Of a stretch of DNA of 64,000 nucleotides, positions 42,776-50,538 are shown piece after piece. The notes beneath the pieces were generated by a model. It worked only from the letters and a program-made list of their open reading frames with translations. It did no database searches and was not told the DNA's origin. Source of the DNA: Actinoplanes palleronii. Lineage in GTDB: Bacteria; Actinomycetota; Actinomycetes; Mycobacteriales; Micromonosporaceae. The DNA is taken from NCBI RefSeq assembly GCF_016862315.1, contig NZ_BOMS01000045.1:1-64000 (forward strand), given 5' to 3'. A program made the position numbers and the translations under genes. The first letter of the stretch is position 1. Every line of letters begins with the position of its first letter.

Positions 42776-44440
42776 GTGGACGTCATCGTGGTGGGCGCCG
42801 GACTGGCCGGTCTGGCCGCGGCCCATGAGGTCACCAGCGCCGGCAAGCGGGTGATCCTGATCGACCAGGAGAACGCGGCGAACCTCGGCGGGCAGGCCTG
42901 GTGGTCGTTCGGCGGGCTGTTCTTCGTCGACAGCCCCGAGCAACGCCGGGCCCGGATCCGCGACAGCGTCGAGCTGGCCTGGAGCGACTGGCGCGGCTCG
43001 GCCGGGTTCGACCGGATCGGCGACGAGGACTCCTGGGCGGTCAAGTGGGCCCGGGCGTACGTCGAATTCGCCGCCGGCGAGAAGCGGTCCTGGCTGGCCG
43101 GGATGGGGTTGAGCTGGCTGCCGTTCGCCGGCTGGGCCGAGCGCGGCGACCTGCGCGCCGGCGGGCACGGCAACTCGGTGCCGCGCTTCCACATCACCTG
43201 GGGCACCGGCACCGGCGTGGTCGAGCCGTTCGCGGCGTCCGCGCAGCGTGCTTTCAGTGATGGACTTCTCGAGTTCCGGCACCGGCATCGGGTCGACGAG
43301 CTGATCGTCGAAGGCGGTGTGGTGGTCGGCGTCCGCGGCCGGGTTCTGGCCGATGACGACGCCGCGCGCGGCGTGTCCTCCAACCGCGAGGAGGTTCGCG
43401 ATTTCGAGGTACGCGCGCAGGCCGTGATCGTCACGACCGGCGGCATCGGCGCCAACCACGAGCTGGTCCGGCAGTACTGGCCGGCCCGGCTCGGCACCGC
43501 CCCGAAGGAGATGATCACCGGGGTGCCCGCCTACGTGGACGGGCGGATGCTCGGCATCGCCGAGGAGGCCGGCGCGCGCCTGGTCAACCGGGACCGGATG
43601 TGGCACTACACCGAGGGCATCCGCAACTGGGACCCGATTTGGCCGTCGCACGGCATCCGGATCCTGTCCGCGCCGTCACCGATGTGGTTCGACGCGCTCG
43701 GCCGCCGGCTGCCGCAGCCGTACTACCCGAGCTACGACACCCTCGGCACGCTGCGCTACCTGCGCACCACCCCGGAACTGGCCGAGCACGACCACTCCTG
43801 GTTCATCCTCACCCAGAAGATGATCGAGAAGGAGTTCGCGCTGTCCGGCTCCGAGCAGAACCCGGACCTGACCGCGAAGGATCGCAAGGCGTTCCTGCGT
43901 GACCGGCTGGTGGGCAAGGGCGCGCCCGGCCCGGTCGAGGCGTTCAAGCAGCACGGCGCGGACTTCGTGGTGGCGTCCACCCTCGAGGAACTGGTCGCCG
44001 GGATGAACAAGCTGACCGACTCGCCGCTGCTCGACCCGGCACACGTGCGCGGCCAGATCGAGGCGCGCGACCGGCAGCTGGCCAACAAGGTCACCAAGGA
44101 CGCGCAGATCCAGGGGATCTACAACTCGCGGCGCTACATCGGCGACAAGATCGGGCGTACGTCGACGCCGCACCGGATCCTGGACCCGGCGGCCGGCCCG
44201 CTGATCGGCGTCAAGCTGCACATCCTGACCCGCAAAACCCTCGGCGGCATCCAGACTGATCTGGATTCCCGCGTCATCGGTACGGAAGGGCAGGTCCTGC
44301 CGGGGCTCTACGCCGCCGGCGAGGTCGCCGGGTTCGGCGGCGGCGGGGTGCACGGCTACAACGCCCTGGAGGGCACGTTCCTGGGCGGCTGCCTGTTCAG
44401 CGGCCGCGCGGCCGGCAGGCACGCGGCCGCGGCGGTCTGA
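42776..44440 (+). CDS. FAD-binding dehydrogenase (KstD/fumarate-reductase-like flavoprotein)
   Basis: A 554-residue flavoprotein. The dinucleotide motif VIVVGAGLAGLAAAHE, followed by QENAANLGGQAWWSFGGLFFVDSPEQRR and the late GEVAGFGGGGVHGYNALEGTFLGGC, match a conserved actinobacterial group of FAD-binding dehydrogenases related to 3-ketosteroid dehydrogenases. The GTG at 42776 lies 5 bases after GGAGG; a TTG at 42764 would place the binding site inside the gene. Substrate unknown. Likely repressed by TetR and co-transcribed with the SDR that starts 46 bp later. Confidence 0.93.
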   Translation: MDVIVVGAGLAGLAAAHEVTSAGKRVILIDQENAANLGGQAWWSFGGLFFVDSPEQRRARIRDSVELAWSDWRGSAGFDRIGDEDSWAVKWARAYVEFAAGEKRSWLAGMGLSWLPFAGWAERGDLRAGGHGNSVPRFHITWGTGTGVVEPFAASAQRAFSDGLLEFRHRHRVDELIVEGGVVVGVRGRVLADDDAARGVSSNREEVRDFEVRAQAVIVTTGGIGANHELVRQYWPARLGTAPKEMITGVPAYVDGRMLGIAEEAGARLVNRDRMWHYTEGIRNWDPIWPSHGIRILSAPSPMWFDALGRRLPQPYYPSYDTLGTLRYLRTTPELAEHDHSWFILTQKMIEKEFALSGSEQNPDLTAKDRKAFLRDRLVGKGAPGPVEAFKQHGADFVVASTLEELVAGMNKLTDSPLLDPAHVRGQIEARDRQLANKVTKDAQIQGIYNSRRYIGDKIGRTSTPHRILDPAAGPLIGVKLHILTRKTLGGIQTDLDSRVIGTEGQVLPGLYAAGEVAGFGGGGVHGYNALEGTFLGGCLFSGRAAGRHAAAAV

Positions 44441-44486
44441 TCTTTTTGCCGGGTTTCCGAGAGCCGGGCAGTCCGGGAGGTAGCGG

Positions 44487-45263
44487 GTGGCAACGGTTCT
44501 GATCACCGGGGTCGGGCGGCAGCGCTCGATCGGCGCCACCCTCGCCGTCGGCCTGGCCGCAGACGGCTGGGACCTGGCGCTGAGCTACTGGTCGCCCTAC
44601 GACGAGCGGATCGGCCTGGAACGCGGCGGCCACGACCCGGAGGACGTCGCCGAGCGGTGCCGGGCCCTGGGCCGCCGCGTCGACCTGCTGCCCGCCGACC
44701 TGACCAGCGTCACCGAGCCGGGCCGGCTGGTCGCGGCGGCCGCGGCCCACGGTTACCTGCGCGGGCTGGTGCTGTCGCACGCCGAGAGCACCGACAGCTC
44801 CGTGCTGGACACCACCGTGGAGAGCTGGGACCGGCATTTCGCGGTCAACGCCCGCGCGTCCTGGCTGCTGATCAAGGCATTCGCCGAGCAGTTGCCGCCC
44901 GCCTCTCCGGCCGCCTCCCCGGCCGGCGCGGTCACCGGGCGGATCGTCGCGCTGACCAGCGACCACACCGCGCACAACCTGCCGTACGGCGCGAGCAAGG
45001 GCGCCCTGGACCGGCTCGTGGTGGCCGCGGCGGTCGAGCTCGGGGCGCGCGGCGTGCGGGCCAACGTGGTCAATCCCGGCCCGATCGACACCGGCTGGAT
45101 GACCCCGGAGATCCGCGAGTCCGGGATCCGGCAGACCCCGGCCGGCCGGCTGGGCACCGCGGACGACACCACCGACCTGGTCCGCTTCCTGATGTCCGAC
45201 GCCGGCGGCTGGATCACCGGCCAGCTGCTGCACAGCAACGGCGGCTTCAAGACCAGCGGCTGA
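44487..45263 (+). CDS. SDR family oxidoreductase
   Basis: A 258-residue classical-type SDR with a GTG start after GGGAGG. The cofactor motif is TGVGRQRSIGATLA, an enoyl-ACP-reductase-like variant of TGxxxGxG. The catalytic YGASK is intact and LTSDHT provides the Ser. The C-terminal TGQLLHSNGGF is typical of the family. Probably acts with the FAD dehydrogenase on a shared substrate. Confidence 0.92.
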   Translation: MATVLITGVGRQRSIGATLAVGLAADGWDLALSYWSPYDERIGLERGGHDPEDVAERCRALGRRVDLLPADLTSVTEPGRLVAAAAAHGYLRGLVLSHAESTDSSVLDTTVESWDRHFAVNARASWLLIKAFAEQLPPASPAASPAGAVTGRIVALTSDHTAHNLPYGASKGALDRLVVAAAVELGARGVRANVVNPGPIDTGWMTPEIRESGIRQTPAGRLGTADDTTDLVRFLMSDAGGWITGQLLHSNGGFKTSG

Positions 45264-45311
45264 CCGTTATCCGCTTCTCGCCAGGCGACCCGGATTGTTA
45301 GCGTTCCGTGC

Positions 45312-46265
45312 ATGCTGTCCGATCCGGCCCAGGAGCTGGCCACCGCGTTCGCCGCCGGCTCGGCGACCGGGCCGCTGACCCCGGTCGCCGGTGGCATCTC
45401 GCACGAGCTGTTCGAGCTGCGTACGACCACCGGCCGCTACGCCGCCAAACGCCTCCACGAGGTGCCGGAACGGTGGTGGTGGGACGAGTACCACGCCGCG
45501 GCCCGGATCGAACAGGCCGCCGCCGCGGCCGGGGTGCGCCTGCCCGCCCGGCACGCCCCGCTGGTCGTGGCGCTCGACTCCGGCGCTGGTCCGCGGCACT
45601 GGCAGCTGCACGACTGGTGCGACGGGCACCACCCGACCGGCCCTGGTGACGAGGTCGCCGACTGGACCGGCGCCACCCTCGCCCTGTTGCACCAGCGCCC
45701 CGGCGGCGACCTGCCCGCCCTGGCCGCCCTGCACCCGGTCGACGCCTGGCACGACTGGCTGGCCGGCCACGAGACCGCCTTCGCCCAGCAGGTCCGCGAG
45801 CAGTTGCCGACCGTCGCCGCGGTACTGGCCTACGTCGCCGAACCCGGGCCGCCGCTGACCGCGGTCGCCTCACACCGCGATGTCAAACCCGACAACGTGC
45901 TGATCACGGCCACCGGTCCGGTCCTGCTCGACTGGGACAGCGCCGGCCCGGAGACCGCGGAACACGAGGTCCTGCGGTCGGCTCTGGCCATGGGCTTCCT
46001 CGAAAAACACCATTTCGTACGGACGATCGCGGCCTACCGACGAGCCGGCGGTCGTGCCCTCCCGGCGGACCCGGCCCTGTTCCACGGCATCGTGGAAGCG
46101 CAACTGCGCACCGCGGAGTGGCTGCTGTGGCGCGCTCTCGGGCACCGCGACGACGACGCGCCCACCCGCGCCCGGTCCGCAATCGCATGCCTGGCCCGGC
46201 TCCGCGGCGCCGCCAAGAACCTGCGGCTCATCCCGGAGTGGGCCGGCTGGCTCAAGGGCACCTGA
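45312..46265 (+). CDS. Aminoglycoside phosphotransferase family protein
   Basis: A 317-residue kinase-like protein. The catalytic loop HRDVKPDNVLI and the metal site LLDWDSAGPE are textbook for the superfamily, and the N-terminal lobe contains ISHELFELRTTTGRYAAKRL. Substrate unknown. It starts 48 bp after the SDR but may have its own promoter, since GGATTGTTAGCG lies just upstream of the ATG. Confidence 0.9.
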   Translation: MLSDPAQELATAFAAGSATGPLTPVAGGISHELFELRTTTGRYAAKRLHEVPERWWWDEYHAAARIEQAAAAAGVRLPARHAPLVVALDSGAGPRHWQLHDWCDGHHPTGPGDEVADWTGATLALLHQRPGGDLPALAALHPVDAWHDWLAGHETAFAQQVREQLPTVAAVLAYVAEPGPPLTAVASHRDVKPDNVLITATGPVLLDWDSAGPETAEHEVLRSALAMGFLEKHHFVRTIAAYRRAGGRALPADPALFHGIVEAQLRTAEWLLWRALGHRDDDAPTRARSAIACLARLRGAAKNLRLIPEWAGWLKGT

Positions 46266-46310
46266 AAGTGCCTTCTGTCCGGTCGGGACACGCCGCCATA
46301 ACGTCGGATC

Positions 46311-47123
46311 ATGACCGAACACCGGATCCACACGTACACCGCGGCCGAGGCGGGACTGTTCGTCAACAGCTACCTGGTCGAGACCGCCGGCGGGGTCGTC
46401 CTGGTCGACGCGAGCCTGTTGTTGTCCGACGCCCGCGCGCTCGCCGACCGGATCACGGCGTTGCGCAAGCCGCTGCTCGGCGTGTTCGTCACGCACGCGC
46501 ACCCGGACCACTTCAACGGGCTGCCGACCGTGGCCGGCCCGGACGTCCCGGTGTACGCGGCCGCCGAGGTGGCCGCCACGATCGCCCGGATCGCCGACGA
46601 GAAACGCGCCCAGTGGCAGCCGGTCTACGGCGACGAGTGGCCCGACCGGCACCGGGTCCCGGAGCACCGGCTCGCCGACGGGGAGGCGGTGGAGCTGGGC
46701 GGGCTGCGGTTCGTCGTGCACACCGTCGGCGCGGCGGAGAGTCACGCGGACTCGTACGTCGTACTGGAAAATCGGGTCTTCCTCGGCGATCTGGCCTTCA
46801 ACGGTGTCCATCCGTATACCGCTGACGGGCACACCGGCGCGTGGCTCGCCGGCCTGGACACGCTCACGGCCGCCCTCGACGGTCGCGAGCTGCTGCCCGG
46901 GCACGGCGCGCCGGGTGACGTCGGCATGCTGCGCGATCAACAGCGCTACCTGCTGAAATACCGCGAGACGGTCACCGACCTGGCCGCCGGCGCATCGACC
47001 GTGACCGACGACCAGCGCGAGCAGCTGACCAAGGTGATGACCGGCTACCTGCCCGACGCCCCGCTGACCTGGATGATCGGGCTGGGCGCCGACGCGGTCG
47101 CCGCCGAGCTCGCCACCCGCTGA
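46311..47123 (+). CDS. MBL-fold metallo-hydrolase
   Basis: A 270-residue metallo-beta-lactamase-fold hydrolase. The metal motif THAHPDHF is followed by GAAESHADSYVVLE (third His region), the Asp in VFLGDLAF and the late His in LLPGHGAPGD. Family members include hydroxyacylglutathione hydrolases, quorum-quenching lactonases and many unknowns. It is followed at once by one unit of the 55-bp stem-loop family. Confidence 0.92.
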   Translation: MTEHRIHTYTAAEAGLFVNSYLVETAGGVVLVDASLLLSDARALADRITALRKPLLGVFVTHAHPDHFNGLPTVAGPDVPVYAAAEVAATIARIADEKRAQWQPVYGDEWPDRHRVPEHRLADGEAVELGGLRFVVHTVGAAESHADSYVVLENRVFLGDLAFNGVHPYTADGHTGAWLAGLDTLTAALDGRELLPGHGAPGDVGMLRDQQRYLLKYRETVTDLAAGASTVTDDQREQLTKVMTGYLPDAPLTWMIGLGADAVAAELATR

Positions 47124-47133
47124 CGCCACCGCC

Positions 47134-47188
47134 CGGCTGGTGCTCACGGCTGTTTCGGCGGCCGTGAGACGGCCGTCAGCGCCAGCCG
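47134..47188. repeat. Single stem-loop repeat of the 55-bp family (cluster D)
   Basis: CGGCTGG at 47134 and CCAGCCG at 47182 bracket exactly 55 bp, 10 bases after the MBL gene stop. The inner arms GCTcACGGC and GCCGTcAGC are complementary apart from one mismatch. This single copy lies where an intrinsic terminator would be expected. Confidence 0.85.
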
Positions 47189-47204
47189 GGGCCTGCTGTC
47201 GCCG

Positions 47205-47264
47205 GTTCGTTCGTTCGCTCGTTCGCTCGTTCGTTCGTTCGCTCGTTCGCTCGTTCGCTCGTTC
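47205..47264. repeat. Tetranucleotide repeat (GTTC/GCTC), 15 units
   Basis: Sixty bases made only of GTTC and GCTC units lie between the stem-loop at 47134-47188 and the start of the next gene, 73 bp before its ATG. Slippage here would change promoter spacing rather than the chosen reading frame. Confidence 0.95.
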
Positions 47265-47337
47265 GGGAGTGAGGCAAATTTCGGCGGGCTGTTCCACTTC
47301 GGTGGAGCGGGGCCGGTGGGTCACTACCGTGCGGATC

Positions 47338-47697
47338 ATGAAGCAGGGATTGTCACGGTTGCGGTTCGTCCAGCTGGTCAACCGGGGTGTCACCCGGTTG
47401 ACCCTGTCGCCTCGATGGGGGCGGCTGGTCGGCCGGGGCATCGCGATGCTGACCTACACCGGGCGCAGGTCCGGGCGGACCTTCACCATCCCGATCGGGT
47501 ACCGCCGCACCACCGGCGGCATCCTCATCGCGGTGGCGCTGCCGGACGCCAAGACCTGGTGGCGCAACTTCCTCGGCGACGGCGGCCCGCTCTCGGTCAA
47601 GCTGGACGGCGTCGACCGCGCGGGGCACGCGACCGCCCACCGCGACGACCGCGGCCGGGTCACGGTCGCCGTGCGCCTCACCGACGTCCCGGGGTAG
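47338..47697 (+). CDS. Deazaflavin (F420)-dependent nitroreductase-like protein
   Basis: A 119-residue short member of the Ddn/DUF385 family (AMLTYTGRRSGRTFTIPIGYRRTTGGILIAVALPDAKTWWRNFLGDGGPLSV). The WWRNF segment corresponds to the W-x-x-N-L cofactor motif. The ATG at 47338 was chosen; a GTG at 47329 is in frame. No ribosome binding site is clear, so translation may be leaderless. The related protein at 8.8 kb is longer and clearly different. Confidence 0.85.
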   Translation: MKQGLSRLRFVQLVNRGVTRLTLSPRWGRLVGRGIAMLTYTGRRSGRTFTIPIGYRRTTGGILIAVALPDAKTWWRNFLGDGGPLSVKLDGVDRAGHATAHRDDRGRVTVAVRLTDVPG

Positions 47698-48124
47698 GTG
47701 GGCACGGCCACCCCGCCGCTCCCGGCCGTCCCGACCCCCGATGCCGCACATCCCCGGGTACGCCGCAGCGCGCGCTCCTCCCCGCTCCCGGGCGACAAAA
47801 ATAGGCACCCGCCGCAGCCGGGCTGGCGCTCACGGCCCCCTCAAGTGCCCCGAGGCAGCCGTCAGTACCAGCCGGACGAGTCGCACCGCGCCCAGCCGCC
47901 GGGTCCCGGCTGGCTACCAGGGGTGTCTCAGGTACCCGGAAGCACCTCTGCTGCCCAGCCGGCCCGCGCTGGCTGGGCGGCAGAGGTGTGTCGAGCGTTC
48001 GGACACACCCCTGGCGCCCAGCCGCCCCGTGCGGGCTGGCTGCCAGGGGTGCCTCGAGCGCCGCGACACACCCCTGACGACCAGCCGGGACCGGGACCGG
48101 GACCGGGGGCTGTTGGGGGTGGGG
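47698..48124. other. 427-bp non-coding gap with stem-loop repeats
   Basis: This lies between convergent genes. Positions 47820-48087 hold four stem-loop units of the 55-bp family. The first 120 bp and the last 35 bp (with a GGGACC run) carry no gene I can support. Confidence 0.6.
47820..48087. repeat. Four stem-loop repeats of the 55-bp family (cluster E)
   Basis: Units at 47820-47874, 47907-47961, 47970-48024 and 48033-48087 are all exactly 55 bp. The last three are spaced 63 bp. In the third unit the arms GGCTGGGCGGCAGAGGTGTG and CACACCCCTGGCGCCCAGCC pair with only two mismatches. Confidence 0.9.
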
Positions 48125-49087
48125 CTAGGGCAGCAGCAGCTTTTCCTCTGCTGCGGGTTCGAGGCCCACCGACGGCCGGTCGGTGCGCTGCGGGGCCGCG
48201 CCCGGCAGGGACGACAACCACGCCCACGTGTCCGCCACCGTCTCCCGCACCGGGCGGCACCGCAGGCCCGCCGCCAGGGCCTTGCTCACATCGGCGCGGT
48301 GCATGAAGTCGTGGCTGTCGCCCGGCGGGAGCCAGATCGGCAGGTCGGTCCAGGGTTCGACGCCGGCGGCCAGGATCCGGTCCGGGTCGGTCCAGCGCAG
48401 GTCCGCGTGGTCGCCGGTGACCTCGTTCGCGGTGTCCAGCAGGGAACCCATCGTGGCGTGGCCGGACTCGCTGACCACGTTGAACGCGCCGGTCACCCCG
48501 ACGTTGGCCAGGAGGAACCGGGCCAGGTCGCGGGCATCGACGTATTGCAGGGGCAGGTCGCGCGGGCCGGGGGCCAGGGTCGGGCCGCCGCGGTGCAGGC
48601 GGTGCAGCCACCACGGGAGCCGGCCGACGTCCTCATGCGGGCCGAGAATCAGGCCGGCCCGGGCGAACAGCACCGGGCCGCCGAACGCCGCGGTCGCCTG
48701 CTCGCCGCGCAGCTTGTCGCCGGCGTAACCGGGGTCGTCGAGGTCGGTGAGCGGGGCGTCCTCGGTGAGCACGTCGGTGGACAGCCAGCGGTAGACCGAG
48801 CGGCTGGAGACGTACGCGAAATGGCCCGCACGGCCCGCCAGCAGCGCCGCGGCCGTGCCCACCGCGGACGCCTGCGCCGACCAGGTGTCGACGACCGCGT
48901 CCCAGGTGCCGGTCGCGAGCGCGGCCAGACCGCCGTCGGTGAGCCGGTCACCGAGCAGCGTGGTGGTGCCCGGCACCGGATCGCGCTGACCGCGGTTGAA
49001 CACTGTCACGTCGTGGCCGGCCGCGAGCGCCTCATGAGCGAGCGCACGACCGACGAAACCGCTGCCGCCGAGGATCAGAATCCGCAT
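48125..49087 (-). CDS. NAD-dependent epimerase/dehydratase (extended SDR)
   Basis: A 320-residue SDR with the motif LILGGSGFVGRALAHEAL and a substrate-domain segment LQYVDARDLARFLL. In place of the usual Tyr-xxx-Lys the sequence reads YAGDKLRGE, which still provides Tyr and Lys four apart. The ATG at 49087 was chosen; the longer frame runs antisense to nothing useful. It resembles actinobacterial reductases of the isoflavone-reductase-like or epimerase group, substrate unknown. Confidence 0.9.
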   Translation of the reverse strand: MRILILGGSGFVGRALAHEALAAGHDVTVFNRGQRDPVPGTTTLLGDRLTDGGLAALATGTWDAVVDTWSAQASAVGTAAALLAGRAGHFAYVSSRSVYRWLSTDVLTEDAPLTDLDDPGYAGDKLRGEQATAAFGGPVLFARAGLILGPHEDVGRLPWWLHRLHRGGPTLAPGPRDLPLQYVDARDLARFLLANVGVTGAFNVVSESGHATMGSLLDTANEVTGDHADLRWTDPDRILAAGVEPWTDLPIWLPPGDSHDFMHRADVSKALAAGLRCRPVRETVADTWAWLSSLPGAAPQRTDRPSVGLEPAAEEKLLLP

Positions 49088-49149
49088 GGGCCGAGCCTGC
49101 CCCGAGGAACCGGCCCGGCCCACAAAGATCTGCTGACGGCAGAGAGAAA

Positions 49150-49623
49150 TCAGCTGCCCAGGAACGTCGAGATCGCCTCGACCACCAGCGCGTGGTCCTC
49201 CGCCTGCGGCAGGCCGGAAACGGTCACCACCCCGACCACCCCGACCCCTGCGATCCGCACCGGGAACGCGCCACCGTGCGCCGCGAACAGCGTCGGGTCG
49301 ACCCCCATGGCCGGCCCCAGCTCCCGGCCCTTGGCCGCCAGTTGCCGCCCGATCAGGAACGACGAACTCGCGAACCGGTACACCACCCGGACCTTGCGCT
49401 CGATCCACGCGTCGTTGTCGGCGGTCGAGCCGGCCAGCCCGGCGTGGAAGAGTTGCTGCTCGCCGCGGCGGATGTCGACCGCGACCGGGAGGTTCCGCTC
49501 GGTGGCCAGCGTCACCAGCAGGGACCCGAGGGCCCACGCGTCGGCCTCGTCGAAGTGCGGGAAGACCAGCCGCTTCTCCTGGTCCTCGATCTCGGCGATC
49601 AGTTGCTGCGCTTCGTCGCTCAT
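49150..49623 (-). CDS. UPF0303 family / heme-degrading-domain protein
   Basis: A 157-residue protein of the GlcG/HbpS-like Haem_degrading superfamily, UPF0303 branch (AIEDQ-like start EIEDQEKRLVFPHFDEADAWALGSLL, then RKVRVVYRFASSSFLIGRQL and HGGAFPVRIAGVGVVGVVTVSGLPQAEDHALV). The branch is also called YBR137W-like, and its function is unsettled. The start overlaps the TSUP stop by one base (TGATG), so it is coupled to the transporter. Confidence 0.9.
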   Translation of the reverse strand: MSDEAQQLIAEIEDQEKRLVFPHFDEADAWALGSLLVTLATERNLPVAVDIRRGEQQLFHAGLAGSTADNDAWIERKVRVVYRFASSSFLIGRQLAAKGRELGPAMGVDPTLFAAHGGAFPVRIAGVGVVGVVTVSGLPQAEDHALVVEAISTFLGS

Positions 49624-50384
49624 CACATCATTCTGAACTGATCGACGCCGAGCTTGATGATCAGGGCGAGGACAACGATCAAGAGCACTATGCGTACGAA
49701 CCCGGAGCCCTTGCGCAGCGCCATCCGCGCACCGACCACCGCGCCGGCGACGTTGCAGACCGCCATCCCGGCGCCGAGCAGCCACGCCACGTGCCCGGTC
49801 GCGGCGAACACGATCAGCGCGCCCAGGTTCGTGCCGGTGTTGACGAGTTTCGCCATCGCGGAGCCGTGCACGAAGTCCGCGCCGACGATCGTGGTGAACG
49901 CGAGCACCAGGAACGTGCCGGTGCCCGGCCCGATCAGCCCGTCGTACGTGGCGACCAGCCCACCGGCGACCGCCACGGCCAGCCCCCGCCGCAGCGTGGT
50001 GCGTTTCTCCGCGTGCTCGGTCAGGCCCATCGCCGGGCGCACCGTCACGAACACCGCGACCGCGATCAGCACCGCGAGCACCACCGGCCGGTACGCGCTC
50101 GCCGGGATCTGCCCGGCCAGCAGCGCTCCGCACCCGGCGCAGAGCAGCGCGAGTCCCGCGGACGGCCCGGCCACCGCCCAGTCGATCTTCGTGCGGCGCG
50201 CGTAGGTGACCGCGGCCGTGCTGGTGCCGCAGATCGCGGCGAGCTTGTTGGTGCCGAGCGCGGTCGGCAGCGGCAGTTGCGGCGCGGCGACCAGCAGCGC
50301 CGGCAGCAGCAGGAGCCCGCCCCCGCCGACGACCGCGTCCACCCACCCGGCGGCCGCGGCCGCGATCAGGAGCGTGACGATCAC
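49623..50384 (-). CDS. TSUP (TauE/SafE) family anion permease
   Basis: A 253-residue membrane protein with about eight helices and the duplicated TSUP core (AGWVDAVVGGGGLLLLPALL ... ALGTNKLAAICGTSTA and the second half VATYDGLIGPGTGTFLVLAF ... KLVNTGTNLGAL). TSUP proteins export sulfite, organosulfonates or other anions. The GTG at 50384 overlaps the stop of a tiny upstream frame (GTGA). Followed by the UPF0303 gene. Confidence 0.93.
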   Translation of the reverse strand: MIVTLLIAAAAAGWVDAVVGGGGLLLLPALLVAAPQLPLPTALGTNKLAAICGTSTAAVTYARRTKIDWAVAGPSAGLALLCAGCGALLAGQIPASAYRPVVLAVLIAVAVFVTVRPAMGLTEHAEKRTTLRRGLAVAVAGGLVATYDGLIGPGTGTFLVLAFTTIVGADFVHGSAMAKLVNTGTNLGALIVFAATGHVAWLLGAGMAVCNVAGAVVGARMALRKGSGFVRIVLLIVVLALIIKLGVDQFRMM

Positions 50385-50473
50385 TTCCGGCCACGGTGCT
50401 TCTGCAGCCACATCCCGAACATCGCGACGGCGATGAACACCATCATCGTGCAGCAGAGCGCCTTGGTGAACAT
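50381..50473 (-). CDS. Possible 30-residue membrane peptide
   Basis: A short frame encodes MFTKALCCTMMVFIAVAMFG followed by MWLQKHRGRK. One transmembrane helix and a basic tail form a plausible small membrane protein. Its stop overlaps the GTG start of the TSUP gene in the same 4-base fashion as other genes here, which favours a real coupled gene. The ribosome binding site is weak (GGGAC), so the call is tentative. Confidence 0.45.
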   Translation of the reverse strand: MFTKALCCTMMVFIAVAMFGMWLQKHRGRK

Positions 50474-50538
50474 CCACACGTCCCGTCGATAGCCGCGTCC
50501 GTACCGGTGGAGGCTACCTGCCCGGCCGCGTTGACCTT

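Noticed and set aside
47741..49636. 631-codon plus-strand frame
   Set aside because: It runs antisense through the epimerase and UPF0303 genes and across stem-loop repeats; composition is that of a shadow frame.
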